A stretch of DNA of 15,000 nt from Trachelipus rathkii. Lineage: Eukaryota; Arthropoda; Malacostraca; Isopoda; Trachelipodidae. Shown piece by piece: positions 1 through 10,610 of this stretch. Position numbers and translations under genes: made by a program. Numbering within the stretch: position 1 is the stretch's first letter; every line of letters begins with the position of its first letter. The notes under the pieces are model-generated. The model did not search any database and had not been told where the DNA came from. It saw only the letters and a program-made list of their open reading frames with translations. The DNA lies in NCBI GenBank assembly GCA_015478945.1, contig JABUQX010007706.1, positions 1-15,000 of the forward strand. The letters are read 5' to 3'.

Positions 1-422
1 AATGAGATGAAAATAAGGTAGTGGATTGTACAGAAGATATAGGAAAAAAAAAAAAAAAAAAAGTTAATAGACGTATATTTCAAGACACTAAAGATTTAAT
101 AGAACAAAGAAGAAAGATGAAGCATAGCAGCAATGTTAGAGAAAGAATAAATGCGACAGAACTAAATAAACTTATGAATAGGTATCTTAGAGAAGACATA
201 AGAAATTACAACAATAGAGAGTAGTTCAAATTTCTATTGAAAACAATAAATATCTAAAATAGACGAAACCATGAACTGCACTAGGAAAACAACAAATGAC
301 ATCACTCAATGATAAAAATGAATTTAAAATAATAAATAGAGAACGTATAATAGAAAGAGTGAAGGAATTTTAAACAGAGCTTTGCAAAAGTAGAGGGGAG
401 ATGCCCTTTAGTTACGATTGAT

Positions 423-680
423 ATGTGGAAGAAATTCCAGACATTTCTGTTTGGGAAGTTCACAAAGGCAATAAACTGTTTGAAGAAAGGAAAGTTTCCG
501 GGTGGCGATGGCATAACAATAGACATTATTAAAGAGGGTGGGGAGACCATGATTGAAACCCTAGCCAAACTATTCACACTATGCTTAAGAATTAAAAATA
601 TTCCTAAGACCTGGACAAAGAAAAAAAAAGAGACAATCACGATCTTAAAAACTACCGTCCAAAAAGCCTTCTTCCAGTAA
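423..680 (+). pseudogene. RT fingers segment of the LINE remnant
   Basis: This is the longest clean piece of the N-terminal reverse transcriptase. It carries the KKGKFPGGDGI block followed by DIIKEGGETMIETLAKL and IPKTWT, matching the conserved stretch in which non-LTR retrotransposons read GKAPGxDGI, then a helix, then IPxxW. The P of the canonical KAPG is kept and the A is F here. The expected next block (a lysine-rich KKGD turn and NYRPISLL) is corrupted: after PKTWT a run of A residues in the DNA gives KKKKE and a shift in frame, and only remnants such as VIYKSFAKIITNRI (about 677-720, another frame) follow. The ATG at 423 is internal to the element and not a true start. Confidence 0.75.
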
Positions 681-861
681 TATACAAGAGTTTCGCAAAA
701 ATTATAACCAATAGAATAACAGCACAATTGGATTTTTTTTTCTTTCTTTTTTTTTTTACAGTTATCACCACCGTTTACAACCAACCACACGAACAGACTG
801 GCTTCTGTAGTGGGTATAGTACGAAAGACCATCTACAAGTAGTCCAATAACTTATAGAAAG

Positions 862-1056
862 ATGAATGAATATCAATTACCACTGTGCATTGTATTTATA
901 GATTATGGAAATGCTTTTGACTTTGTGAGCATAAGCTCGGTTATAAATGCACTGGGTAATTATGGGATAAGCATCAACTATATTGAAATTCTAAAGAATA
1001 TTTATTCGAGAGCAATTTCTTACTATTTACCACACACAAAAAAGAATAAAAATTGA
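862..1056 (+). pseudogene. RT palm motif A segment of the LINE remnant
   Basis: The frame contains VFIDYGNAFDFV, the RT palm motif A, in which the first Asp (codon 901-903) is a catalytic metal ligand and the AFD triplet is typical of LINE reverse transcriptases. It continues with INALGNYGI and IEILKNIYSRAI, which match the helix that follows in RTE elements. The frame ends at a stop before RGVRQGD, which appears one frame over at 1056-1076, so a frameshift separates the two. The ATG at 862 lies inside the domain. Confidence 0.8.
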
Positions 1057-1330
1057 GAGGAGTTAGACAAGGCGATACGATCTTTCCAAAACTATTCACT
1101 GCGGTGTTGGAGGAGATATTTAGAACATTAGACTGGTAATCAACAGGAATAAATGTAAATAGTAAATATCTGAGTCATCTTAGGTTCTCAGATGATATAG
1201 TATTGTTTACTTCAGATCCTCTGCAACTAAAAATCATTGCTGAAAATTTAAGAATATCGGGTGAAAGAGTTGGACTAAAACTGAGTACAACAAAATTTAA
1301 AGTATTGTTTAATAAGTTTATAAATCCCTA
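1056..1330 (+). pseudogene. RT palm catalytic FSDD segment of the LINE remnant
   Basis: Reading from 1056 gives RGVRQGDTIFPKLFTAVLEE, a tryptophan and then an in-frame TAG, then GINVN, LSHLRFSDDIVLF and ERVGLKLS. RGVRQGD is the conserved block before motif C, and FSDD (1185-1196) is motif C with both catalytic aspartates kept. The serine replaces the usual alanine. The premature TAG at about 1137 and a second stop near 1330 show that it is not expressed as a whole enzyme. Confidence 0.8.
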
Positions 1331-1798
1331 GCCCATAAAAATCGAAAATACCAAAACTGGAAAAAGTGGAGGAATATGTGTATTTAGGACAGATGATATC
1401 TTCAAATTGAGAGCTAATAAATGAAATTAAAAGAAGAGTGAAACTTGCTTGGGTGGCAATGGGAAGATTAAGTCAAATTTTCAGGAGCAATGCCTCTATG
1501 TTTGAAAAGAAAAGTATATAATGTGTGCGTTCTTCCTGTCAGGGCATATGGAAGCGAAACATGGACACTAAATGTCAAATCAATTTAAAAATTTAGGTGT
1601 AGCCAGAGAAATATGGAGATATACATGCCGCGAATATCACCCAGGGATAGAATATAGAACATTAGATTAGAGAAATGACAAAGCTCAAAGACGTCATAAC
1701 GACAAATGAAGAAATAAAACGGAAATGACAACATGACAACAGATGGACTAAGGAAATAATGAATTGGTGACCTATATTCCCCAAACGACCAAGATCTA

Positions 1799-2085
1799 AT
1801 ATGCGGTGCGGTCGGCACACAATTCCAGTGTCCCCGTACGTTGCGTGGTGATCTCATTTTGATGCGGCGCGGTGCGGTGCTGCATACAATTCCACTGTCC
1901 CCGATGAGGTGCGATTTTAAAATTATAGAGGTGCGGTTCGGTGCGTGGTGCGGTGCGGTGATGAAATCGGTATGCATTGAAAACCAGAGGTGGGGCTCGG
2001 TGCGACTAAAATGACGTTTGATACGTAGTTCGCTTATTCTGGTGTTGTGCCCAAATTTGCGTTGCTCTGCCAACTATAATATGAA
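1799..2085. repeat. GC-rich module with repeated GGTGCGG motifs, unclassified
   Basis: This block is far richer in G and C than its surroundings. It holds many copies of GGTGCGG or close variants, at about 1803, 1862-1880, 1928-1962 and 1996-2004. Two longer related segments lie in direct orientation: ACACAATTCCAGTGTCCCCG (about 1816-1835) and a copy with two or three changes (about 1884-1904), each flanked by GGTGCGG runs. It begins exactly where LINE similarity stops. Motif-rich tips of this kind are seen near the ends of some DNA transposons, but no clear terminal inverted repeats or transposase were found. The minus-strand open frame across it looks like a by-product of composition. Confidence 0.5.
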
Positions 2086-2900
2086 CGTTGTTAGTCTGCT
2101 TGCTTAATTAATGGTTATTTCATTTGTTTTCCCAAATTAACTCTCTTTTGATTCTTTGGATGAATAAAAATTTTATGTAATATATATTTTTATTAATATT
2201 TATTTATATTATTTATTTATATAATCAAAATACCATATTCAGATCCTGGGTATGATTTTATATTTTTAGATTATATTTATGTAATTTTAAATTTCAAACT
2301 TTATTATTACACAATCGCTTATTATATATATATAATTATTATAATATATATATATTATATTTATATATAAATATATAATATATATTATATATTATTATAT
2401 TATATAATAATATAGCGTTTATAGTTCTCTTTGGTTTATAAATATATATAATATTATCTAATAAGTTATATTATTGGTCACCAACTTCGTAAACATATAG
2501 GTACTTCTATCAATATTCATCTGGTATTAGTATAAAACAACTATTATATAGCTAGTTAACGGATGGAATGGATCAGTAAATATATATATACTGTAGGACT
2601 AGGCTATTAATATGGGAATTAAGCAATAAATTTAATCTAGTATATTATATAATAATTCTTTATTGCCTTACTTAAGTGATATTTAACCAGTAACTTTGGC
2701 ATGCTAAGTAGTATATTGTTATATATTATATATATACCGTAATATATTATAGTATACCTATATTTTTTTGCAGAGCCAACGTTCTAGGTAACTAAGGTCA
2801 CGTTTGCAATGCAGCGAGTGTCATTAAGAATTACTGCTCCACTTCTAAAAGGATTAAAGTTATATATTAATTTCATTATTATTATTATTAATAACTTCCG
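2086..2900. other. AT-rich spacer with degenerate TA tracts
   Basis: No gene is visible. The stretch is dominated by imperfect TATAT and ATTAT runs (densest at 2164-2410 and 2575-2600, with another at 2720-2760) and a short (ATT)n run at about 2873-2893. No open frame has recognisable content. Confidence 0.6.
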
Positions 2901-2904
2901 ACTT

Positions 2905-3720
2905 TTGGTTGTGAGCGGCTCGGTGTGGTCGGTGGATGAGAGTCGGGCTTAAGGCAGCGCCTACAAGGCCGCGATTGTAGGTCCACCTGACTCTGCACGA
3001 GCCTCTCGTTGCTTATCTATATCCTCGGCTTCTCTGAAAGCCTAAAGCAGGAGGCTATCCTCTCCACCCCGGCGTGCTCTACTTCTGCGCCTAACCGGCC
3101 CACCCACCCGTGGAAATCTGGAAAGGTACAGAGCATAATGTATTTTCACTACTCTCTGTAATTATCTCTATGTACAGGTTCAATCTTCTCCCCCCTCCCT
3201 TCAGCGGCTTCATCTCCCCCGTATTGTCGAAATTCATCTCCCTTTTTTCATCCTTCATTAGCTAGTCCTCTATCCTTAGAGGTCTCCCCCTTCCTCTCCT
3301 TTCCTAACTACTTTTTTAGGTCGGTAGACGAACGGACCGAATCATCTCGGAGCTACAAGGCTGCCAAGCCTCCATCCCTCATCCTGGAGAAACCATTAAC
3401 CACCGCATCATGGCTAGAAACAAACCCTCTCTGAAGATTCTTTCCTCTCCCAGATTCCACTGGGTTCTTCCTTGGTAACCCTGGAAGGTCCTAAGCCCTC
3501 TTTTCTGGTAGGTCACTCATGCTCCAGATGAGAGAGGAGAGACCCGTCGTTTAGACGAGCCTAGTCCCTCGGAGTTCTCCCTTCCCCCGGTTACGTTCAA
3601 CTCCCGGACGGCGGGGAGACGAGGCACCATTTCCTCCCATCCAACATCTCTCCCCCTTTCCCCTAGTAGCGACGGAACGAGGGAGTCAACTTCTTGCAGC
3701 AGCTTAATCTTTCTTCCATT
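2905..3720. other. Unidentified GC-richer island
   Basis: An island of mixed composition between AT-rich flanks. It has no long open frame on either strand and no motif that I recognise. It contains small hairpins, for example CTACAA/TTGTAG at 2961-2980, and becomes C- and T-rich on the plus strand from about 3180 to 3310. It could be the untranslated end of a retroelement, a host untranslated exon, or an old non-coding repeat. Nothing in the sequence decides between these. Confidence 0.4.
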
Positions 3721-4549
3721 TGGCTTCGTCTAAGCGTCATCGGAATCTGCACTATCTTTTCCCGCTTTTTTTTGTTCTACTTAAATATAGCAAATTATCT
3801 CTATTAGGGATTGTAGCAAAAGCGCTAGCGAATTATTTCTTTTTTAAGGCTAATATAGACAACAAGCAGAAATCCGAGATTATTTATTTTTTTAAGGTAG
3901 TGTCCATTACTGAGTAAAGGTTATCCAATAAAAAAAAATTACATATATAAATTTAAGTAAGGGAGGTATACAAATAATCTATCTAATAGCTTTACTCAAT
4001 ATCCGCCTATTCATCCAATTTACTTCATAACTAGCTTTTTAATTTTATTTTTATTATAATATTTTATATACATTTTAAAAAAATTGATACTATTTCCTCT
4101 TAATGTTCATGTCCTTACGTATTCATTTAAAGGATTTCCTTTTGTTGTGTATTTTGTGTGAATATCAACATACAAATGAACATTGCCGAAGCTATCGCTA
4201 GATGGCGTTTGCCTTCACTTTCTGAACATAACATTCCCTCGCCACACTAAGATACGAAATACACACACGATGGAGTTTATTGTTAAAAGTTCATTATTAT
4301 TGGGGCTGTAGAGAACTTAAGCATCTTTTATAAAATATCATAATATATCAAAGTTTTAAGAAATTTATCATACATTATAAACGAAAATGTTTTAATTATA
4401 ACAATTTTTTTAATTATTAACATAAAAAATAATGAAAAATAAGTCATTTTAAATTTAATAGACTGTGGTGATATTTCTGTTACTTTTGCTTTTATGGTTC
4501 ATTCTGTAAGTATTTTCGTTTGATGAAACCAAACCTTAAAAACTTCACT
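3721..4549. other. AT-rich spacer, no gene seen
   Basis: Mostly A+T with homopolymer runs. The only short open frames are low in complexity and lack recognisable motifs. The one notable word is CTAGATGGCGTT at 4198-4209, which recurs on the other strand inside the Tc1 element. Confidence 0.5.
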
Positions 4550-5090
4550 ATCATACCGTTTTTTACTTCTCCCACCAGCTAACCACCGAGAGTCGCCTTT
4601 CATCCTGAAGCGGAATCCCCGGTGCTTTGAGGGGAACGGGAACCTCTTAAAGATAGTCGCGATCTGAGGGTGTGAGGTTCTATACTGTAATACGGACACT
4701 CTATTCCAGGAAATGTGCCTAACTTTCTTTTTTTTTTTTTATATTTTTTTCTGATACAAATCCATTACAAAGGAAGGAGCCACTGAGTGGCTTCATACTC
4801 CTTGAAGCCGCAGACTCTATTAGGGAGTAAGTTGTTCTTATTTCTCTTTTATTATTCTCTAAGTTATTCCTTTAATCGTTAATCACACTAAGTTCAGGGC
4901 GCACTGTATGTGGTCTTCTCTACCTGAAGCGGCTCCTACGGGGAATGCCCATGCCTCCCCGGTTTTCTTCTAGTATAACTCGCGCCGTGGGCATACCTTG
5001 GAGAATAGGGACAATGGAATCCCTCTTAGGCCCATCCCATCAGCAACGTCAGGGACATCCAGACCTTACGTAAATATACCAGTGTGTGAG
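4550..5090. other. Unidentified mixed-composition region with small hairpins
   Basis: No convincing coding sequence. The 4499-4699 minus-strand frame lacks recognisable motifs. Visible structure includes the short hairpin GCCAC-TGA-GTGGC at about 4779-4791, the inverted pair ATGCCCA/TGGGCAT at about 4945-4994, and two copies of CCTGAAGCGG (about 4604 and 4923). No RNA family was recognised. Confidence 0.35.
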
Positions 5091-5940
5091 TGCGTTTTCT
5101 TTTTTTTTCAACTCCTCCCGCTCTCTACCTCCTCCCCTCTCTCTCCCTCTCCTCCCTCCTCACCACTCAGCTTTCCTTCTTACCTATAATCTCTACACCG
5201 TGTCTTCTCTCCCCTTCCCTACCCTACCTCGCCTTCCGGGCGCTCTTCGCCCCTACGGGCAGTATCCTCCGCACCACCAGTATCCCTTTCCCCCTTCGCC
5301 TTTATCATTCCTATTCCTCTTCCCCCCTCCTCCCTCACCATTCTCTGCCCCCTCTCATCCAGATTGAATAGGCCCCGGGCGACCCTTCCCACCCCTGCCT
5401 CCATCCACCTCCCTCCACACCTCTCCCTCTCCTCCTACACACTCTCCCTCCATTCTCTCTTCTGTGCCTCCTTCATTCACTCTCTTCTGTGCACTCCTTC
5501 TTTATATGGGGGGCCCGGCTTTGAGGTACTCCCGCACTTTCTGGGGATCGCCCACGGTGCTTTCACCTCGTTTGCAGGCGTTCTTTTTTGGGGGCCGTGG
5601 CTGGCCTCAGTGTTTCACGACGCTGCGGTTGTTGTTCTTCAGCCGCGGAGTCCCGTCCGTTCGCCTCCCGCTGACCCAGCGTCCCACTCCTTCTGGTGAC
5701 CCTTTTCTTCCTTCTATCTATTCTATCTCTCTTCTCTTCTATATTTTATCTAATTCTATACTTTTCTCTCATCTCTATTTATGACTATATATTATTTTCT
5801 CTCTTCTCTATCTATTGCATATCTTCTCATCTCTTATCTTCATCTATTCTATATTCTACTATTTATTTCTCTATTATTATCATCTTTTTCTTCTATCTCT
5901 TCTCTATCTTCTATTTATCGTTTATCTAGGCTTATTCATA
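5091..5940. repeat. Long pyrimidine-rich tract (CT-rich plus strand)
   Basis: From about 5091 to 5510 and again from about 5695 to 5940 the plus strand is overwhelmingly C and T, built from CTCC, TCTC and TCTA-like words. The two halves are split by a GC-rich insert of about 180 bp (5510-5695) of mixed composition. Three overlapping open frames through the first half are rich in Ser, Pro, Leu and Phe simply because of the base composition, so none is called as a gene. Such mirror-like homopyrimidine DNA can adopt triplex structures; that is general knowledge and not shown here. Confidence 0.6.
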
Positions 5941-6112
5941 AAACATTCAAGAATTCATTCATTTTATTTTCCTTTGAATCCGCCTTCACTTACTTTCTAC
6001 CTATCGTTACACATAACACTAATCCATCACTTCTATCCATACTGGTCTTCACCCTGTTTGTTCACAGGCTGTTCCCACTACCATTCTATTACCATAGTGT
6101 ACCGTTCTTCAT

Positions 6113-6290
<178 letters not shown>

Positions 6291-6406
6291 TTTATACTAC
6301 TACTACTACTACTACTATACTATAATATAATAATAATATAATAATAGTAAAAATAATAAGAATAATATAATAAATAATATATAATAATCATAATAGTAAT
6401 TAATAA

Positions 6407-6445
<39 letters not shown>

Positions 6446-6450
6446 TTTTA
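6291..6450. repeat. (TAC)n and interrupted (TAA)n block
   Basis: A short (TAC)n run at about 6294-6318 is followed by degenerate TAATA sequence and a second pure (TAA)n run at about 6407-6444. It continues the array that starts at 6113 and probably arose from it by mutation and slippage. Confidence 0.85.
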
Positions 6451-7007
6451 ACATTTTTTGTATTGTAAGTATATTTTAGCTATGCTGTGCGAGCTGTTAT
6501 TGGATATTTAATAATCCAGTTGCTATTTCGACTCCGGATCTCATTCTGACTATTTTGGGTTCCAGACACCCCATTTCAAGGTCCTGTTGTTTTATTTCTT
6601 CTTGTTAATCAAATTTTAAATTATTAATGATTATTATCTTTATTAAAACATTAATAATAATTTTTAATTTAGCATTATTTTCTTTATATTTTAATTAACG
6701 AAGAAAGGAGTGGGCGCTATATGTGCTTCAAATTATTATTATTAATTTTAATATTTATTTCATTTGCAAAAATATGTCACCACCACATTTGTTTCTCCTT
6801 TCCCTCCCCTCAGTTTCTTCTGACGACACTACAGCTGTCTTATCTTCTGCTATATGCGGTTTATCTATTTTCCAAAACTACCTTTGACTTGTACACATTT
6901 AAACGCCGTATGTCGAAACGCGACGGCCTTAAATATGGCTCTCTTCATCATTTTACTCAATTCTGGTATAATTCATTAAGCCTTTGTCCTTAACCCGTAC
7001 ATATATT
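6451..7007. other. AT-rich spacer with one unrecognised short frame
   Basis: No supported gene. A 90-codon frame at 6721-6993 (plus) begins with a leucine- and isoleucine-rich stretch that superficially resembles a signal or membrane segment, but its codons come from ATT/TTA-rich DNA and it matches no family known to me. Confidence 0.4.
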
Positions 7008-7140
7008 ATTATATATATATATATATTATATATATTATATATTATATTATATATATAATATATAAATTATTATATATAATATTATATATATCTTATATAT
7101 ATATGATATATATTATTATTATATATATATATATATATAT
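7008..7140. repeat. Degenerate (AT)n array
   Basis: Imperfect TATAT and ATTAT runs that end exactly where the first copy of the 340-bp direct repeat begins at 7141. Confidence 0.85.
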
Positions 7141-7488
7141 AGCGATCAAATATTTTTTGTTTGTAAAATATTCCCCAGGCATTAACTACAATGGTATTTT
7201 TTAATTATAATTTATATTTTAAAAACTTATTAAACTGTTATCATTTGCAACGAAAGTGTTATATATATTGTTCTGCCATGTTTAATAAAAAGAATTTAAA
7301 AAAAAAATCCCAAAAACCAAGTCGTTTAATCTTAAAAACAATTAATAAAAACAGCAACAAGAAGTTCATCTCAGATAAGAACGCCGAAGATAAAAAAAAA
7401 AAAATAAATATATCGAAGCAAGAATACTGAGACGAACTAGATCAACTACCTTAGAGGTGGAGGAGCAGTACAAAATATAACTAAGCAA
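7141..7488 (+). repeat. Unidentified ~340-bp dispersed repeat, copy 1
   Basis: This segment aligns end to end with 8458-8792 in the same orientation. Shared landmarks include GATCAAATATTTTTTGTTTG, CTGTTATCATTTGCAACGAA, TGTTTAATAAAAAGAAT, a purine-rich middle, and ATCAACTACCTTAGA followed by GTGGAGGA. The copies differ by substitutions and small indels. The left border is an (AT)n array in this copy. A 79-codon frame (7191-7430) crosses it but is not kept in the other copy. At the right, GTGGAGGAG (7457-7465) and CTCCTCCAC (7492-7500) form a perfect 9-bp inverted pair only in this copy. The family is unknown to me. Confidence 0.75.
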
Positions 7489-7577
7489 TAACTCCTCCAC
7501 TTGATAATATATTTGGTGATACCGGAAAGAAGAGCATCATCTAAAAGATGCCTTCAGATAACTAACAGCAGTGACGA

Positions 7578-7830
7578 AAAATCAAGGAACATGAAGACCG
7601 TTGAAGACGGGAACTTCAGTCACACTGTTATTACCCAGGTCTACCAGCCTAGTTTAGCGGGACTATTTTCCGTAGACACTAACAACAATTTCAAAATGTC
7701 ACAATAATGAAAGTTCAAGCACTATGCAGACCAGTGAAGACGTGAATAACAGTCACACGGTTAATGCCAGTCCTATCAGCCAAAGTTTGACGTGGCTATT
7801 TTCGTCGACACTAAAATGACTAACTACTCT
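7578..7830 (+). repeat. Diverged ~133-bp tandem duplication
   Basis: Unit A (about 7578-7710) and unit B (about 7711-7830) align along their length. Landmarks are GTGAAGACG and TTGAAGACG, AGTCACAC followed by GGTTA or TGTTA, and TTTTCCGTAGACACTAA against TTTTCGTCGACACTAA. The ATGs of the two units (7591 and 7724) are 133 bp apart, which is not a multiple of three. Even so, each unit read from its ATG gives a similar peptide (KTVEDGNFSHTV against QTSEDVNNSHTV, then SLAGLF against SLTWLF). That could reflect an old coding repeat, or merely nucleotide similarity. Neither peptide resembles a family I know. Confidence 0.6.
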
Positions 7831-8051
7831 CTCTACGGAAGAACTCACAGATTATGTCTTCAGGTAAACTTCCACTTTGCCTATTGAGCTCTCTGGTTAA
7901 AATAGAAGAAAGATTCATCCGTGTACGGTAGTACGTACAATACAAATTGGCACCAAATACCACTGCTACTTTTATGGGGTCCCTGGTCCCTCCACCTATA
8001 CATTGTGGCCATTCCATCCACTAAAACACCCCACTAATTTATACTCTTTCC
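7831..8051. other. Spacer, no gene seen
   Basis: Mixed-composition DNA after the tandem duplication. A 65-codon minus-strand frame (7820-8017) has no recognised motif and is not called. Confidence 0.4.
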
Positions 8052-8071
8052 TATATATATATATATACTCA

Positions 8072-8165
<94 letters not shown>
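8052..8165. repeat. (AT)n microsatellite
   Basis: Two pure AT runs (8052-8067 and about 8075-8164) split by CTCACTC. Confidence 0.97.
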
Positions 8166-8168
<3 letters not shown>

Positions 8169-8457
8169 TATCGTAGAAGAATGGAGAAGAATCATTTTCA
8201 AAATGGTGATATGTTTACTACAATGGAGGACCTCATACCACTATCACTATATATTTTCATTCAAACTGTATACTTCTCTGTGATTCATAATACTTCCTTC
8301 AAAATCGCAAATGAGAATTCAGCATCAAGCTTCATACATACTTACAGAGCTTCCTCTTTCAGTTGTTAATTCGCTTTCATTGAAGAAAACTTCATCTACT
8401 GAGCAACACCACCAAAAGTTCGTATTAGCGTTTAATAGCTCCGCTTTTAAGACACGT
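8166..8457. other. Spacer between (AT)n and second 340-bp repeat copy
   Basis: Two overlapping short plus-strand frames (8181-8369 and 8311-8604) cross it. Neither has recognisable domains, and one runs into repeat sequence. No counterpart is present left of repeat copy 1, so this is probably the pre-insertion flank. Confidence 0.35.
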
Positions 8458-8792
8458 AGTGATCAAATATTTTTTGTTTGTAAAATATTTCCCAGACATG
8501 AACTAGAACGACATTTTTTTTATATATATAATTTTTATTTTAAAAACATTAAACTGTTATCATTTGCAACGAAAGTGTTATATTTATTGTTATGGTATGT
8601 TTAATAAAAAGAATAAAAAAAATCCCATAGAACAAGTCAGTTAACCTTAAAACCAATTAAAAAAAAAGTAGTTCGTCTCAGAAAGCAGAAGATGAAAGAG
8701 AAGTAAGAGAAAAAAATTGAAATAAGAATACGGAGTCGAACTACATCAACTACCTTAGAAGTGGAGGAACAGTACAAAAGATAGCTAAACAA
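8458..8792 (+). repeat. Unidentified ~340-bp dispersed repeat, copy 2
   Basis: The direct counterpart of 7141-7488, about 1.3 kb downstream in the same orientation. It is recognisably similar through its whole length but has indels in the purine-rich middle (about 8610-8720). Similarity is lost just after AGCTAAACAA, about 10 bp before an (AT)n array. The loss of similarity at about the same sites in both copies suggests that these are the real element ends or the ends of a duplicated block. Confidence 0.75.
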
Positions 8793-8796
8793 CTTC

Positions 8797-9449
<653 letters not shown>

Positions 9450-9454
9450 ATATA

Positions 9455-10066
<612 letters not shown>

Positions 10067-10126
<60 letters not shown>
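10067..10126. repeat. (AT)n microsatellite
   Basis: A pure AT run of about 60 bp. Confidence 0.95.
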
Positions 10127-10130
<4 letters not shown>

Positions 10131-10144
10131 AATCTCACTGTTGT

Positions 10145-10371
<227 letters not shown>

Positions 10372-10610
10372 ATTAAGTATAAATTTTAAGACCGCATATT
10401 TTAGTTATTATTCGCTCTAACGCCATCTAGTAACTTTTATTATGTGCATCTATATGAGAACATTCAAACGGACTAGTAAATTTGTGGCTTTATAGCCGTC
10501 GTTACGATGTATTTGTGTGTTGAAGTTTGTCCAATTCATGTTTTTTTTTCAGTTTCTGTTATATGTGGCTATTGTTTCCAGAAAAATGCTGTAAATTAAA
10601 AGCAAGTGCA

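Larger units (their letters stand above)
1..1798 (+). pseudogene. Decayed RTE-clade LINE, reverse transcriptase and C-terminal part
   Basis: Fragments in all three forward frames read in order as an endonuclease-reverse-transcriptase polyprotein of the RTE type. The pieces are a linker (about 84-224, with LIEQRRKMK and REDIRNYNN), RT fingers with GKFPGGDGI (about 489-515), GFCSGYSTKDHL (about 802-836), motif A with FIDYGNAFD (about 895-921), RGVRQGD (1056-1076), the catalytic box FSDD (1185-1196), then RVGLKLS, and a late segment WVAMGRLSQIF (about 1450-1482) and DNRWTKEIMNW (about 1738-1770). The FSDD box keeps both aspartates, but family members usually read FADD. Stops and frameshifts occur between almost every block, and a T-rich run (730-757) breaks the segment before GFCSGYS. 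The endonuclease domain would lie upstream of the window. Similarity to the end of the ORF stops near 1798, just before a GC-rich module. Assignment to RTE rather than another LINE clade rests on remembered family motifs. The element is surely dead. Confidence 0.85.

Noticed and set aside
302..832. 176-codon minus-strand frame
   Set aside because: It is the antisense shadow of the reverse transcriptase remnant.
1585..2073. 162-codon minus-strand frame
   Set aside because: It spans the antisense of the LINE end and the GGTGCGG module and has no recognisable domain.
2905..3010. Possible tRNA-derived SINE head
   Set aside because: GC-rich and with a small hairpin, but no convincing A and B box pair at the right spacing.
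5690..5702. TTCTGGTGACCC as a possible retrotransposon primer-binding site
   Set aside because: It resembles tRNA-complementary sites of some LTR elements, but no LTR pair, gag or pol follows; pyrimidine tract and (TAA)n come next.
5086..5784. Overlapping Ser/Pro/Leu-rich frames on the plus strand
   Set aside because: They arise from CT-rich composition; three frames are open at once and none shows a domain.
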